8,643 bases of DNA from Microthrixaceae bacterium (GTDB lineage Bacteria; Actinomycetota; Acidimicrobiia; Acidimicrobiales; Acidimicrobilacustridaceae): assembly GCA_023264915.1 (NCBI GenBank), contig JAHFUU010000070.1, forward strand, positions 1 to 8,643, written 5' to 3'. Position 1 is the first letter of the stretch. Every line of letters begins with the position of its first letter. A program made the position numbers and the translations under genes. Positions 1-5,390 of the stretch are shown here, piece after piece. Under the pieces are notes generated by a model. That model saw only the letters and a program-made list of their open reading frames with translations, did not search any database and had not been told where the DNA came from.

Positions 1-12
1 CAGTACCCCGAT

Positions 13-2391
13 GTGAGATGGCTGCGCCAGGTCACGCTGGGAGATGAGCCCCACATTGGTGGAAAGGCCGCCAACCTGGGAGAGCTCACCAAAGCGGGGT
101 TCAGGGTCCCGCCAGGCTTCGTCATCACCGCTGACGCCTTCATCCGTGCCATGCGTGGCGCTGGCGTCGACGCTGCCCTTGACGAGACGATCGCGCGCGC
201 GGATCTGGATGACCCCTCGGCCCTGGAGGCTGCTTCGGGGTCAGCTCGATCCCTTGTCCGCGACGCTGGCCTTCCACCCGGCCTCGCGCGCGAGGTCGAG
301 CAGACCTATGAGGCCCTGAGCACCGAGACCGGCAAGGCGCAGTCAGGACTGACCGTGGCGGTGCGGTCGTCCGCGGTCGGTGAGGACTCCGCGGACAGCT
401 CCTTCGCCGGCATGAACGAGACCTTCACGAACGTCACGGGCGCAGTTGCTCTCCTTCACCGCATCGTCGACTGCTGGGTGTCGGTGTACGGTCCGCGCGT
501 CGTCGCCTACAGGGCTAGCAAGAAGTTCGACCGGCCGCCCGCGATAGCTGTCGTCGTGCAGCAGATGGTTCCAGCCGAGCGTGCCGGTGTCGCGTTCAGC
601 GTCGACCCTGCGACCCAGGACCCGAACCGGCTGGTGATCGAGGCGGCGCTCGGTCAGGGCGAGGTCGTGGTGAGCGGCCTGGTCGAGCCCGACACCTACG
701 TAGTGGACAAGTCCACCGACGAGCTGTTGGGCGTTCGCCTGGGTCGCCAGGCCTTCAAGATCGTCGCGGGCGCAGGTGGCACCGATCACCGGGTCGACCT
801 CGCCGAGCCAGTCGGTGACGACCAGGTCCTCTCCAGGGATCGCATCCTCGAGATCGCGCGGCTGGTCAAGGAGATCGAGCACCACTACACCTGCCCCCAG
901 GACATCGAGTTCGCCGTCGACTCCCACGATGACCTGTTCGTGGTGCAGTCACGGCCGATCACGACTCTCTCGCGCTCCCCCGGCGGCGCTGCCGGGCAGC
1001 CCTCCGTGCCGACCTCCCAGCACTGTCCTTCGGTGCTGCTTCGCGGCCTGGGCGCCTCTCCGGGCACCGCCACCGGCAAGGTCCGCGTGCTTCACACGCC
1101 CTATGAGGGAAAGGCGCTCCTCGACGGCGAGATCCTCGTCGCGCCGATGACCAACCCCGATTGGGTGCCGACGATCCGCCGCGCGGGCGCGGTCGTGACC
1201 GACGGCGGCGGCATGACGTGCCACGCAGCGATCGTCAGCCGCGAGCTGGGCGTGCCAGCCGTCGTGGGCACCCATGACTCAACCGTGCATCTCACCGATG
1301 GCGACCTGGTCACCGTCGACGGCTCGGCCGGAACGGTGGCCAGGGGCGACACGATCTTCCCTGGCGTCACGCCCCCAGGCCGGGGCGGGACGGGCACGGC
1401 GGTGAGCGGCAGCAGCGCGACCCAACCGGTCGAGGCCGCCGCAGCTGGCCTGGCACCCGCGCACAGCTCCGCACCCGAGCCCGAGGCCCTCGGCACGCTC
1501 ATCTACGTGAACCTCGCGTTCCCCGACAAGGCCGCCGAGGCGGCCACCCTTCCTGTGGACGGCGTGGGGCTGCTCCGCGCGGAGTTCATGCTCACCAGCG
1601 CGCTCGACGGCGCACATCCCCGCAAGCTCATAGCTGACGGCCGCTCGGGTGAGTTCGTCGACCGTATGGCCGCCTCGCTCAGCCAGGTCACATCAGCCTT
1701 TGCCCCGCGACCGGTCGTGTACCGGACCACAGACTTCCGCACCAACGAGTTCCGCTCACTGACCGGGGGCGAGGAGTTCGAGCCTCACGAGGACAACCCG
1801 ATGATCGGCTACCGCGGGTGCTACCGCTACATCCGCGATCCAGAGGTCTTCTCCCTCGAGCTCGAGGCTCTGGCCCGGGTGCGAGACCAGACTCCGAACC
1901 TTGCCGTGATGCTCCCGTTCGTGCGAACCACCTGGGAGCTCGAAGCTTGCCTCGAGGCGATCGATGCCAGCGCGCTGGGTCGCCAGCGCGGCCTCAAGCG
2001 ATGGATCATGGCCGAGGTCCCCTCTGTCGTGTTCCTGCTCGACGAGTACGCCTCGTTGGGGATCGACGGTGTCTCCATCGGCTCGAACGACCTGACCCAG
2101 CTCATCCTCGGTGTGGATCGTGATTCGGAGATCTGCAGCGAGCTCTTCGACGAGCGCGACCCCGCAGTCCTCGCCGCGATCGAGGCGATCGTCACCACCG
2201 CCCGCCGACTTGGTATCACCTCCTCCCTGTGCGGCCAGGCCCCATCGAACCGCCCCGAGTTCGCAGAGCACCTGGTTCGCTTCGGGATCACCTCGGTGTC
2301 GGTGAACCCCGATGCCGTCGCCCGCACCAGGCGCGTCGTGGGCGGAGCCGAGCGGCGGATGCTGCTCGAGGCTGCGAGATCGGTGATCTGA
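13..2391 (+). CDS. ppsA: Phosphoenolpyruvate synthase (pyruvate, water dikinase)
   Basis: Cytosolic gluconeogenic enzyme: pyruvate + ATP + water gives PEP + AMP + phosphate. The 792 residues match the usual PpsA length and domain order. The N-terminal ATP-grasp domain (about 10-320) shows GGK at 16-18 and the AVRSSAVGEDSADSSFAG block with Arg118. The swivelling phosphohistidine domain has TDGGGMTCHAAIVSR with catalytic His404. Thr402 sits two residues before it, where the family's PSRP regulator is known to phosphorylate. The C-terminal TIM barrel (about 495-785) carries GVGLLRAEFM, TTDFRTNEFRSLTGGE, GSNDLTQLILGVDRD and SLCGQAPS with the acid/base Cys740. All key residues are present. A Pro/Ala/Gly/Ser-rich linker (about 447-494) joins swivel and barrel. 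The GTG at 13 overlaps a TGA at 14-16, which fits coupling to an upstream gene, but the frame is open to base 1, so the start could lie further upstream. The gene converges on the histidine kinase. Confidence 0.95.
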   Translation: MRWLRQVTLGDEPHIGGKAANLGELTKAGFRVPPGFVITADAFIRAMRGAGVDAALDETIARADLDDPSALEAASGSARSLVRDAGLPPGLAREVEQTYEALSTETGKAQSGLTVAVRSSAVGEDSADSSFAGMNETFTNVTGAVALLHRIVDCWVSVYGPRVVAYRASKKFDRPPAIAVVVQQMVPAERAGVAFSVDPATQDPNRLVIEAALGQGEVVVSGLVEPDTYVVDKSTDELLGVRLGRQAFKIVAGAGGTDHRVDLAEPVGDDQVLSRDRILEIARLVKEIEHHYTCPQDIEFAVDSHDDLFVVQSRPITTLSRSPGGAAGQPSVPTSQHCPSVLLRGLGASPGTATGKVRVLHTPYEGKALLDGEILVAPMTNPDWVPTIRRAGAVVTDGGGMTCHAAIVSRELGVPAVVGTHDSTVHLTDGDLVTVDGSAGTVARGDTIFPGVTPPGRGGTGTAVSGSSATQPVEAAAAGLAPAHSSAPEPEALGTLIYVNLAFPDKAAEAATLPVDGVGLLRAEFMLTSALDGAHPRKLIADGRSGEFVDRMAASLSQVTSAFAPRPVVYRTTDFRTNEFRSLTGGEEFEPHEDNPMIGYRGCYRYIRDPEVFSLELEALARVRDQTPNLAVMLPFVRTTWELEACLEAIDASALGRQRGLKRWIMAEVPSVVFLLDEYASLGIDGVSIGSNDLTQLILGVDRDSEICSELFDERDPAVLAAIEAIVTTARRLGITSSLCGQAPSNRPEFAEHLVRFGITSVSVNPDAVARTRRVVGGAERRMLLEAARSVI

Positions 2392-2396
2392 CAGCG

Positions 2397-2408
2397 GCTC
2401 AGTTGAGC
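2397..2408. terminator. Small dyad between convergent stop codons
   Basis: The 12-nt sequence GCTCAGTTGAGC can form a 4-bp stem (GCTC/GAGC) with an AGTT loop. It spans the stop codon of the minus-strand kinase and lies 5 nt after the PEP synthase stop. The 7-nt spacer between the two genes leaves no room for a conventional terminator. The stem is short and has no T-tract, so this is only a weak candidate for a bidirectional end signal. Confidence 0.2.
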
Positions 2409-3925
2409 GAAGGGTTCGGGGAGCGGTCCTGTTCTTGGGATCCGGGTGGGGCCGGCAGCGATGGTGAAGTCTCCGCGTCATCCAGCCGGGACACCCCCTC
2501 GGGCGGTCCGGCAGCCGGGACCCGCCAGATCACGCGTGTCCCGCCAGGCTCGACCCCTTCGACGAGCACCGAGCCCCCAAGGTCAGCCGCGCGCGTGCGC
2601 ATGTTGCGCAGACCGTGCCCGCCAGTCGACTCGGCACCGGCATCAGGTGCCTCCTCGGCGACCCCGACACCGTCGTCGAGCACGACCAAGGAGACATCGT
2701 CGTCGACCTTCACCACGACGCGAACCGAGCGCGCCTCGGCATGCTTGGCGACGTTGGTGAGCGCCTCGCGCAAGGTTGGCAGGAGCTGCTCGGCGATCTC
2801 TTCGTCGATGGTCTCGACAGGGCCCTCGAACTGCAACCGAGGCTCGAACCCCAATGCGTCGCTGGCGGCACTTGCCACCTGGAGGATCTTGCCGCGCAGG
2901 CCCATCTGCTCGGCTGCGCTCGATGCCTGCAACGCGAAGATCGACGTTCTGATCTCACGGATCGTCTGGTCGAGATCGTCGACGATCCTCTCGATGCGTT
3001 CGACCAGCTCGGGCTCGACCCGCAACATGACGGCCTGGAGCGCCAGGCCACTTGCGAAGAGCCGCTGGATCACCGTGTCGTGCAGGTCTCGCGCGATCCG
3101 CTCGCGGTCATCGGCTATGGCCATCACCTGCTCGGCCTCACGGAGTGCCTGCTCGCTGCGGCGCATCTGGGCCTCCGCGGCGAGGCGCCCCGAGATGTCA
3201 CGTGCAAGGGCGATCATCGAGACGCTCCCGTCCCTGGTCCTGGGCGCTCCCTGCAGGCTCATCTCGACGGGGATGTCTGTGCCATCGCTCTTGCGATGAA
3301 CCGTTCGCAGGCTCATCGCGGCTTGGTCGTCGTCACGGACCGAATCGACGGCCTTGCGCAGATCTGCCTCCGAGAGCTCTGGGTTGATGTGCATCGGGGT
3401 CATGCCGATGAGCTCGTCGCGGGTGTAGCCAACCTGCCGTGCCGCTCCCTGGTTGACATATGAGAACCGAAGCGTGTCAGCGTCCAGGATGAACATGGCA
3501 TCCTCGGTCGCGTCCAGGGTTCGCAAGACCCGGCGCATGTTCTCTTCGGCTTCCACGCGACCGGTCACGTCACGCACGGCGGCGACGACGTACAGACCCT
3601 CATCGGTCTGCAACGGGCTGAGGCTGACCTCGACCGGGACCTCGGCTCCGTCGTCGCGCACCGCTCTCAACAACAGGTTCGTGCCCATGGGCCGCACCTT
3701 GGGGTCGGCTTTGTAGCGCAACCTGTGCGCCCGGTGGACCTGGCGCAGCTGGGCCGGCAGAAGGTCATCGACCGACCTGCCGACCAGATCGTTGCGGGGG
3801 GCACCGAACAGCCTTCCGGCCTGGATGTTGGCGAACTCGACCGTGCCTTCTGAGTCGATGATGAGCATCCCGTCAGGCGCCGCGTCGACGACCGAGGCGA
3901 AGAGCTCGTTGGACGCTCGATCCAC
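2399..3925 (-). CDS. Two-PAS sensor histidine kinase, DevS/NarX-like (HisKA_3 + HATPase_c)
   Basis: Sensor kinase that should autophosphorylate and pass the phosphate to a response regulator, not seen in this window. From GTG at 3925 it is 508 residues. PAS1 spans about 8-123 (AAPDGMLIID; RPMG at 78-81; ends in RDVTGR) and PAS2 about 135-250 (ATEDAMFILD; ends in RDISGR). After a helical linker comes the HisKA_3 segment RERIARDLHDTVIQRLFASG with phosphoacceptor His282, very like the DevS/DosT motif. The ATPase domain has N-box Asn391 (LTNVAKHAEA), G1 motif DDGVGV at 417-422 and GGHGLRNM at 435-442. The final 38 residues are a Pro/Ser-rich tail. No membrane segment or signal peptide is visible, so it is probably a soluble sensor. 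It lacks the GAF domains that bind haem in DosS/DosT, so its ligand is unknown. The frame extends upstream to GTG 3961 and TTG 4051, but that extension is low-complexity and crosses a non-triplet repeat. Confidence 0.93.
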   Translation of the reverse strand: MDRASNELFASVVDAAPDGMLIIDSEGTVEFANIQAGRLFGAPRNDLVGRSVDDLLPAQLRQVHRAHRLRYKADPKVRPMGTNLLLRAVRDDGAEVPVEVSLSPLQTDEGLYVVAAVRDVTGRVEAEENMRRVLRTLDATEDAMFILDADTLRFSYVNQGAARQVGYTRDELIGMTPMHINPELSEADLRKAVDSVRDDDQAAMSLRTVHRKSDGTDIPVEMSLQGAPRTRDGSVSMIALARDISGRLAAEAQMRRSEQALREAEQVMAIADDRERIARDLHDTVIQRLFASGLALQAVMLRVEPELVERIERIVDDLDQTIREIRTSIFALQASSAAEQMGLRGKILQVASAASDALGFEPRLQFEGPVETIDEEIAEQLLPTLREALTNVAKHAEARSVRVVVKVDDDVSLVVLDDGVGVAEEAPDAGAESTGGHGLRNMRTRAADLGGSVLVEGVEPGGTRVIWRVPAAGPPEGVSRLDDAETSPSLPAPPGSQEQDRSPNPSLN

Positions 3926-3938
3926 GGACGAAAAGGTA

Positions 3939-3946
3939 CCTTCCCC
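3939..3946 (-). promoter_or_regulatory. Candidate ribosome binding site for the histidine kinase
   Basis: On the minus strand the sequence reads GGGGAAGG, purine-rich and partly complementary to the 16S 3' end. It lies 13 nt before GTG 3925, longer than ideal. Neither of the other in-frame starts, GTG 3961 or TTG 4051, has a better site. This is one reason for preferring the 3925 start. Confidence 0.35.
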
Positions 3947-3971
3947 AGGGCCCCGAACCACATCGCCACGG

Positions 3972-4021
3972 GACCCGGCGGCGCAGCCCCCGTGGCGACC
4001 CGGCGGCGCAGTCCCCGGGGA
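3972..4021. repeat. Two-copy 25-nt tandem repeat in the divergent intergenic region
   Basis: Two adjacent 25-nt units, 3972-3996 and 3997-4021, both begin GACCCGGCGGCGCAG and continue as a C-run then G-run with a few mismatches. The first unit also pairs with the sequence before it: GCCACGGG (3965-3972) and CCCGTGGC (3989-3996) are perfect 8-nt inverted arms around a 16-nt loop. The second unit contains the palindrome TCCCCGGGGA at 4012-4021. The period is not a multiple of three, which argues against this stretch encoding the kinase N-terminus. Its role is unknown; regulatory DNA or slippage are both possible. Confidence 0.6.
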
Positions 4022-4022
4022 A

Positions 4023-4042
4023 TTCGGGCCCTTGGACCCTGT
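4023..4042. promoter_or_regulatory. DosR/DevR-like operator candidate, divergent promoter region
   Basis: The core GGGCCCTTGGACCCT (4026-4040) has GGG and CCC half-sites separated by 8 nt, the spacing of the published DosR box TTSGGGACTWWAGTCCCSAA. By eye, 10 of 14 core positions and the left flank TTC agree. It lies 35 nt before the ATG at 4075 and about 100 nt before the kinase GTG, so it could act on either gene. Immediately downstream, CTGTT/AACAG (4039-4043 and 4050-4054) forms a second small dyad. No clear -10 or -35 was found. GGG-n8-CCC occurs often by chance in such GC-rich DNA, so this is tentative. Confidence 0.35.
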
Positions 4043-4074
4043 TTTCGGCAACAGAACCGGCAGACTGTTCGATC

Positions 4075-4641
4075 ATGGGAGATGTGAAGCGTGTGCGTGT
4101 CCTCGTGACGGGCACAGAGGGTGCTGGGATCGACGAATGCGAGCACAGGCTTCGTGCCGAGGGGTTCGAGGTGCTGGTGTGCCCCCCGGTCGCCGTGCCC
4201 GGCCCGCAGTGCCTGGACCTGGTCCGACACGAGCAGTGCCCGGCCATAGAGGGCGTGGATGTGATCGTCGCGGCACGCAACCATCCCTTGCCGCACCTCA
4301 CGGCCAGCGAGAAGCTGACCCGTTGCGCACTGCTCAACCCGGTACCCCTGGTGGTCGCCGGCAGCACGGTCGTCAACCCCTTCGGTGACCGCGCCGATGT
4401 CCTGGTCGAGGGCTACGAACGGGTCGGCGAGGCGTGCCGCGAAGCTCTGGCGAGGCGGCAGGGTGCTCGTGCTGGCGGTCCCCCCCGTGACCCCGGCGGC
4501 ATCCTCGAACGGGCAACTGCCAGGTCGCGGGGCAGCGCCACCGACCGGGCCGAAAGCTGGCCCGACCACCGCCGTCCTTCACGCGAGCGCCCGCGAACCA
4601 CGATCGGAACCGAGGCCAGAGGCCTCAGCCGTGGTCGCTGA
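4075..4641 (+). CDS. Small uncharacterised protein with conserved-looking cysteines
   Basis: I do not recognise a named family. The 188-residue product begins with a beta strand (VRVLVTG) and alternates strands and helices to about residue 125, as in a small Rossmann-like or receiver-like alpha/beta fold. It lacks the acidic pocket and lysine of a response-regulator receiver. Cysteines fall at 22, 36, 46, 55 and 84, in contexts such as LVCPP, EQCPAI and TRCALL, followed by VPLVVAGSTVVNPF. The distribution suggests a folded, possibly metal- or redox-linked domain, but this is inference. From about residue 128 the protein is Arg/Pro/Gly-rich and looks disordered or frameshifted. ATG 4075 has no ribosome binding site. 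GTG 4093, 11 nt after GGGAG (4077-4081), would begin at VRVLVTG and is a credible alternative. It is divergent from the kinase and may share its control region. There is no signal peptide or membrane segment. Confidence 0.72.
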   Translation: MGDVKRVRVLVTGTEGAGIDECEHRLRAEGFEVLVCPPVAVPGPQCLDLVRHEQCPAIEGVDVIVAARNHPLPHLTASEKLTRCALLNPVPLVVAGSTVVNPFGDRADVLVEGYERVGEACREALARRQGARAGGPPRDPGGILERATARSRGSATDRAESWPDHRRPSRERPRTTIGTEARGLSRGR

Positions 4642-4669
4642 GTCAGCGCTGGCGGGCCTGGTCATCACC

Positions 4670-4688
4670 GGCAGGAGCAGGTCCTGCC
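4670..4688 (+). terminator. GC hairpin after the 4075-4641 gene
   Basis: A perfect 7-bp stem, GGCAGGA (4670-4676) with TCCTGCC (4682-4688), encloses a 5-nt loop. It starts 28 nt after the stop at 4641. No T-tract follows, as is common for actinobacterial termination hairpins. It separates the 4075 gene from the downstream DosR-like dyad and so may insulate the coiled-coil gene. Confidence 0.45.
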
Positions 4689-4700
4689 CCACGAACGGCA

Positions 4701-4716
4701 AGGGTCTTTCAGCCCT
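4701..4716. promoter_or_regulatory. Second DosR/DevR-like dyad, upstream of the coiled-coil gene
   Basis: AGGGTCTTTCAGCCCT has AGGG and CCCT arms with GGG-n8-CCC spacing and a CTTT centre, as in the DosR consensus. By eye, 10 of 14 core positions match, but the outer flanks do not. It lies 188 nt before the ATG at 4905 and just after the candidate terminator, a sensible place for a promoter of the coiled-coil gene. No convincing -10 or -35 pair was found downstream. It shares the pattern GGGnCYTTnnnCCCT with the dyad at 4026-4040. Confidence 0.35.
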
Positions 4717-4802
4717 ACCCTGTCCCGCGCACATCGGCGAGCATCCGTTGGTCCGCACTGCCCGCTGGTCGCGCCGTCTGTAACAGAAGGCTCGCTGGAT
4801 CC

Positions 4803-4818
4803 CTCGCCTCCGGGCGAG
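4803..4818 (+). other. Leader hairpin upstream of the coiled-coil gene
   Basis: CTCGCC (4803-4808) pairs perfectly with GGCGAG (4813-4818) around a TCCG tetraloop. It would sit in the 5' leader of the transcript if the promoter lies near the 4701 dyad. UNCG-type tetraloops are known to be stable in RNA. No antiterminator partner or riboswitch architecture was recognised, so its function is open. Confidence 0.3.
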
Positions 4819-4893
4819 CCCGCGGGAAGCGCAGCTGCACCAACCGAACTGCCCAGATCAACTACCACGCCCAGCCGAAGGCGCCGACGATGT

Positions 4894-4898
4894 GGAGG
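4894..4898 (+). promoter_or_regulatory. Strong ribosome binding site that fixes the coiled-coil gene start
   Basis: GGAGG lies 6 nt before the ATG at 4905. An in-frame ATG at 4890 lies before this motif, would add only MWRQQ and has no such site. The start at 4905 is therefore preferred. Confidence 0.8.
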
Positions 4899-4904
4899 CA
4901 ACAG

Positions 4905-5249
4905 ATGTCCAACGAAGACAAGATCGCGGCACTCGAGGCCCGGATATCAGAGCTCGACGACAAGCTGACCAACCTTCACGAGCAACTGCTGCAGGCCCAG
5001 CTCGACCAGTGGGAGGGCCGCATCGATGATCTCGAGGTTCAGATGCACCTCGGATCGATGGAGGCGACCGAGAGGCTCGGCCCTCTTGTCGACAGGCTTC
5101 GCAACCGGTGGCTCGACGCACGCGAGCAGGTCGCCAACGCGTCCTCGACAGCTGGTGACGTGCTCGACACGCTCCGCGGCGGGCTGGAGCAGGCGATGAA
5201 GGACATCCGCGAGTCCGTCAGCAACGCCAAGGGCTCGGTCTCGAGCTGA
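4905..5249 (+). CDS. Small coiled-coil protein of unknown function (114 aa)
   Basis: I do not recognise a named family. Residues 7-28 form an uninterrupted heptad pattern with hydrophobic residues at I7, L10, I14, L17, L21, L24 and L28, which continues loosely through I40, L43 and M47. This predicts an N-terminal parallel coiled coil or helical hairpin. After a Gly-Ser break near 50-51, a second amphipathic helical region (about 53-105) carries W69 and many charged residues, and the protein ends in a Ser/Lys/Gly tail. It has no cysteine, signal peptide or membrane segment, so it is probably cytosolic. The long amphipathic helices recall phasin-like or scaffold proteins, but only in general character. 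The gene has a strong ribosome binding site and its own upstream region, and it converges on the ATPase gene, so it is probably monocistronic. Confidence 0.78.
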   Translation: MSNEDKIAALEARISELDDKLTNLHEQLLQAQLDQWEGRIDDLEVQMHLGSMEATERLGPLVDRLRNRWLDAREQVANASSTAGDVLDTLRGGLEQAMKDIRESVSNAKGSVSS

Positions 5250-5261
5250 CCGAAGCGCTTG

Positions 5262-5276
5262 CGGGGCTCCGCCCCG
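5262..5276. terminator. GC hairpin between convergent genes
   Basis: CGGGGC (5262-5267) pairs perfectly with GCCCCG (5271-5276) around a TCC loop, 12 nt after the coiled-coil gene stop. It is symmetric enough to act on both strands and lies about 100 nt beyond the ATPase stop. The 8-bp palindrome AAGCGCTT precedes it at 5253-5260. There is no T-tract. Its position between convergent stops favours a terminator role. Confidence 0.5.
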
Positions 5277-5315
5277 GCCCGACGAGTCATGTGGTCAGAT
5301 GGGACCCGCGGCCCT

Positions 5316-5390
5316 TCATCTGTTGGGGGCGCCGCCGCCGCTCGTGGTCGGGATGTGGTAGGATCCTCGACCGCTCATCTGTCGGGGCGC
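5316..5390. repeat. Direct repeat duplicating the ATPase stop-codon region
   Basis: TCATCTGTTGGGGGCGC (5316-5332) recurs as TCATCTGTCGGGGCGC (5375-5390), differing by one substitution and one G. On the minus strand the second copy contains the ATPase stop (AGATGA, with stop at 5375-5377). The first copy lies 58 nt further downstream, in the convergent spacer. It looks like a remnant of a small local duplication. Confidence 0.4.

Noticed and set aside
1756..2481. Open frame of 241 codons on the minus strand opposite PEP synthase
   Set aside because: It lies antisense to well-matched PEP synthase coding sequence, its product is compositionally odd, and it shows no recognisable motif. Long antisense frames are expected at this GC content.
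2615..3463. Open frame of 282 codons on the plus strand opposite the histidine kinase
   Set aside because: It is a mirror of kinase codons with no domain of its own; the kinase frame has all catalytic motifs.
3667..4569. Open frame of 300 codons on the minus strand covering the intergenic region and the 4075 gene
   Set aside because: It overlaps the kinase PAS1 in another frame and gives Ser/Arg-rich sequence without structure. The plus-strand 4075 frame looks more protein-like.
4385..4783. Plus-strand frame of 132 codons overlapping the end of the 4075 gene
   Set aside because: It has no ribosome binding site, low-complexity composition and overlap with the 4075 frame. It is only mentioned as a possible frameshift partner.
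4890..4904. Earlier ATG at 4890 for the coiled-coil gene
   Set aside because: The GGAGG motif lies after this ATG and is well placed for the ATG at 4905.
5301..5315. GGGACCCGCGGCCCT, with GGG-n8-CCC spacing like a DosR box
   Set aside because: It lies between convergent genes, where no promoter is expected, and its centre is CG rather than an A/T pair. It is kept as evidence that this spacing arises by chance here.
5354..5364. TAGGAT, a -10-like hexamer on the plus strand
   Set aside because: No gene lies downstream on that strand; it sits at the end of the convergent ATPase gene and lacks a -35 partner.
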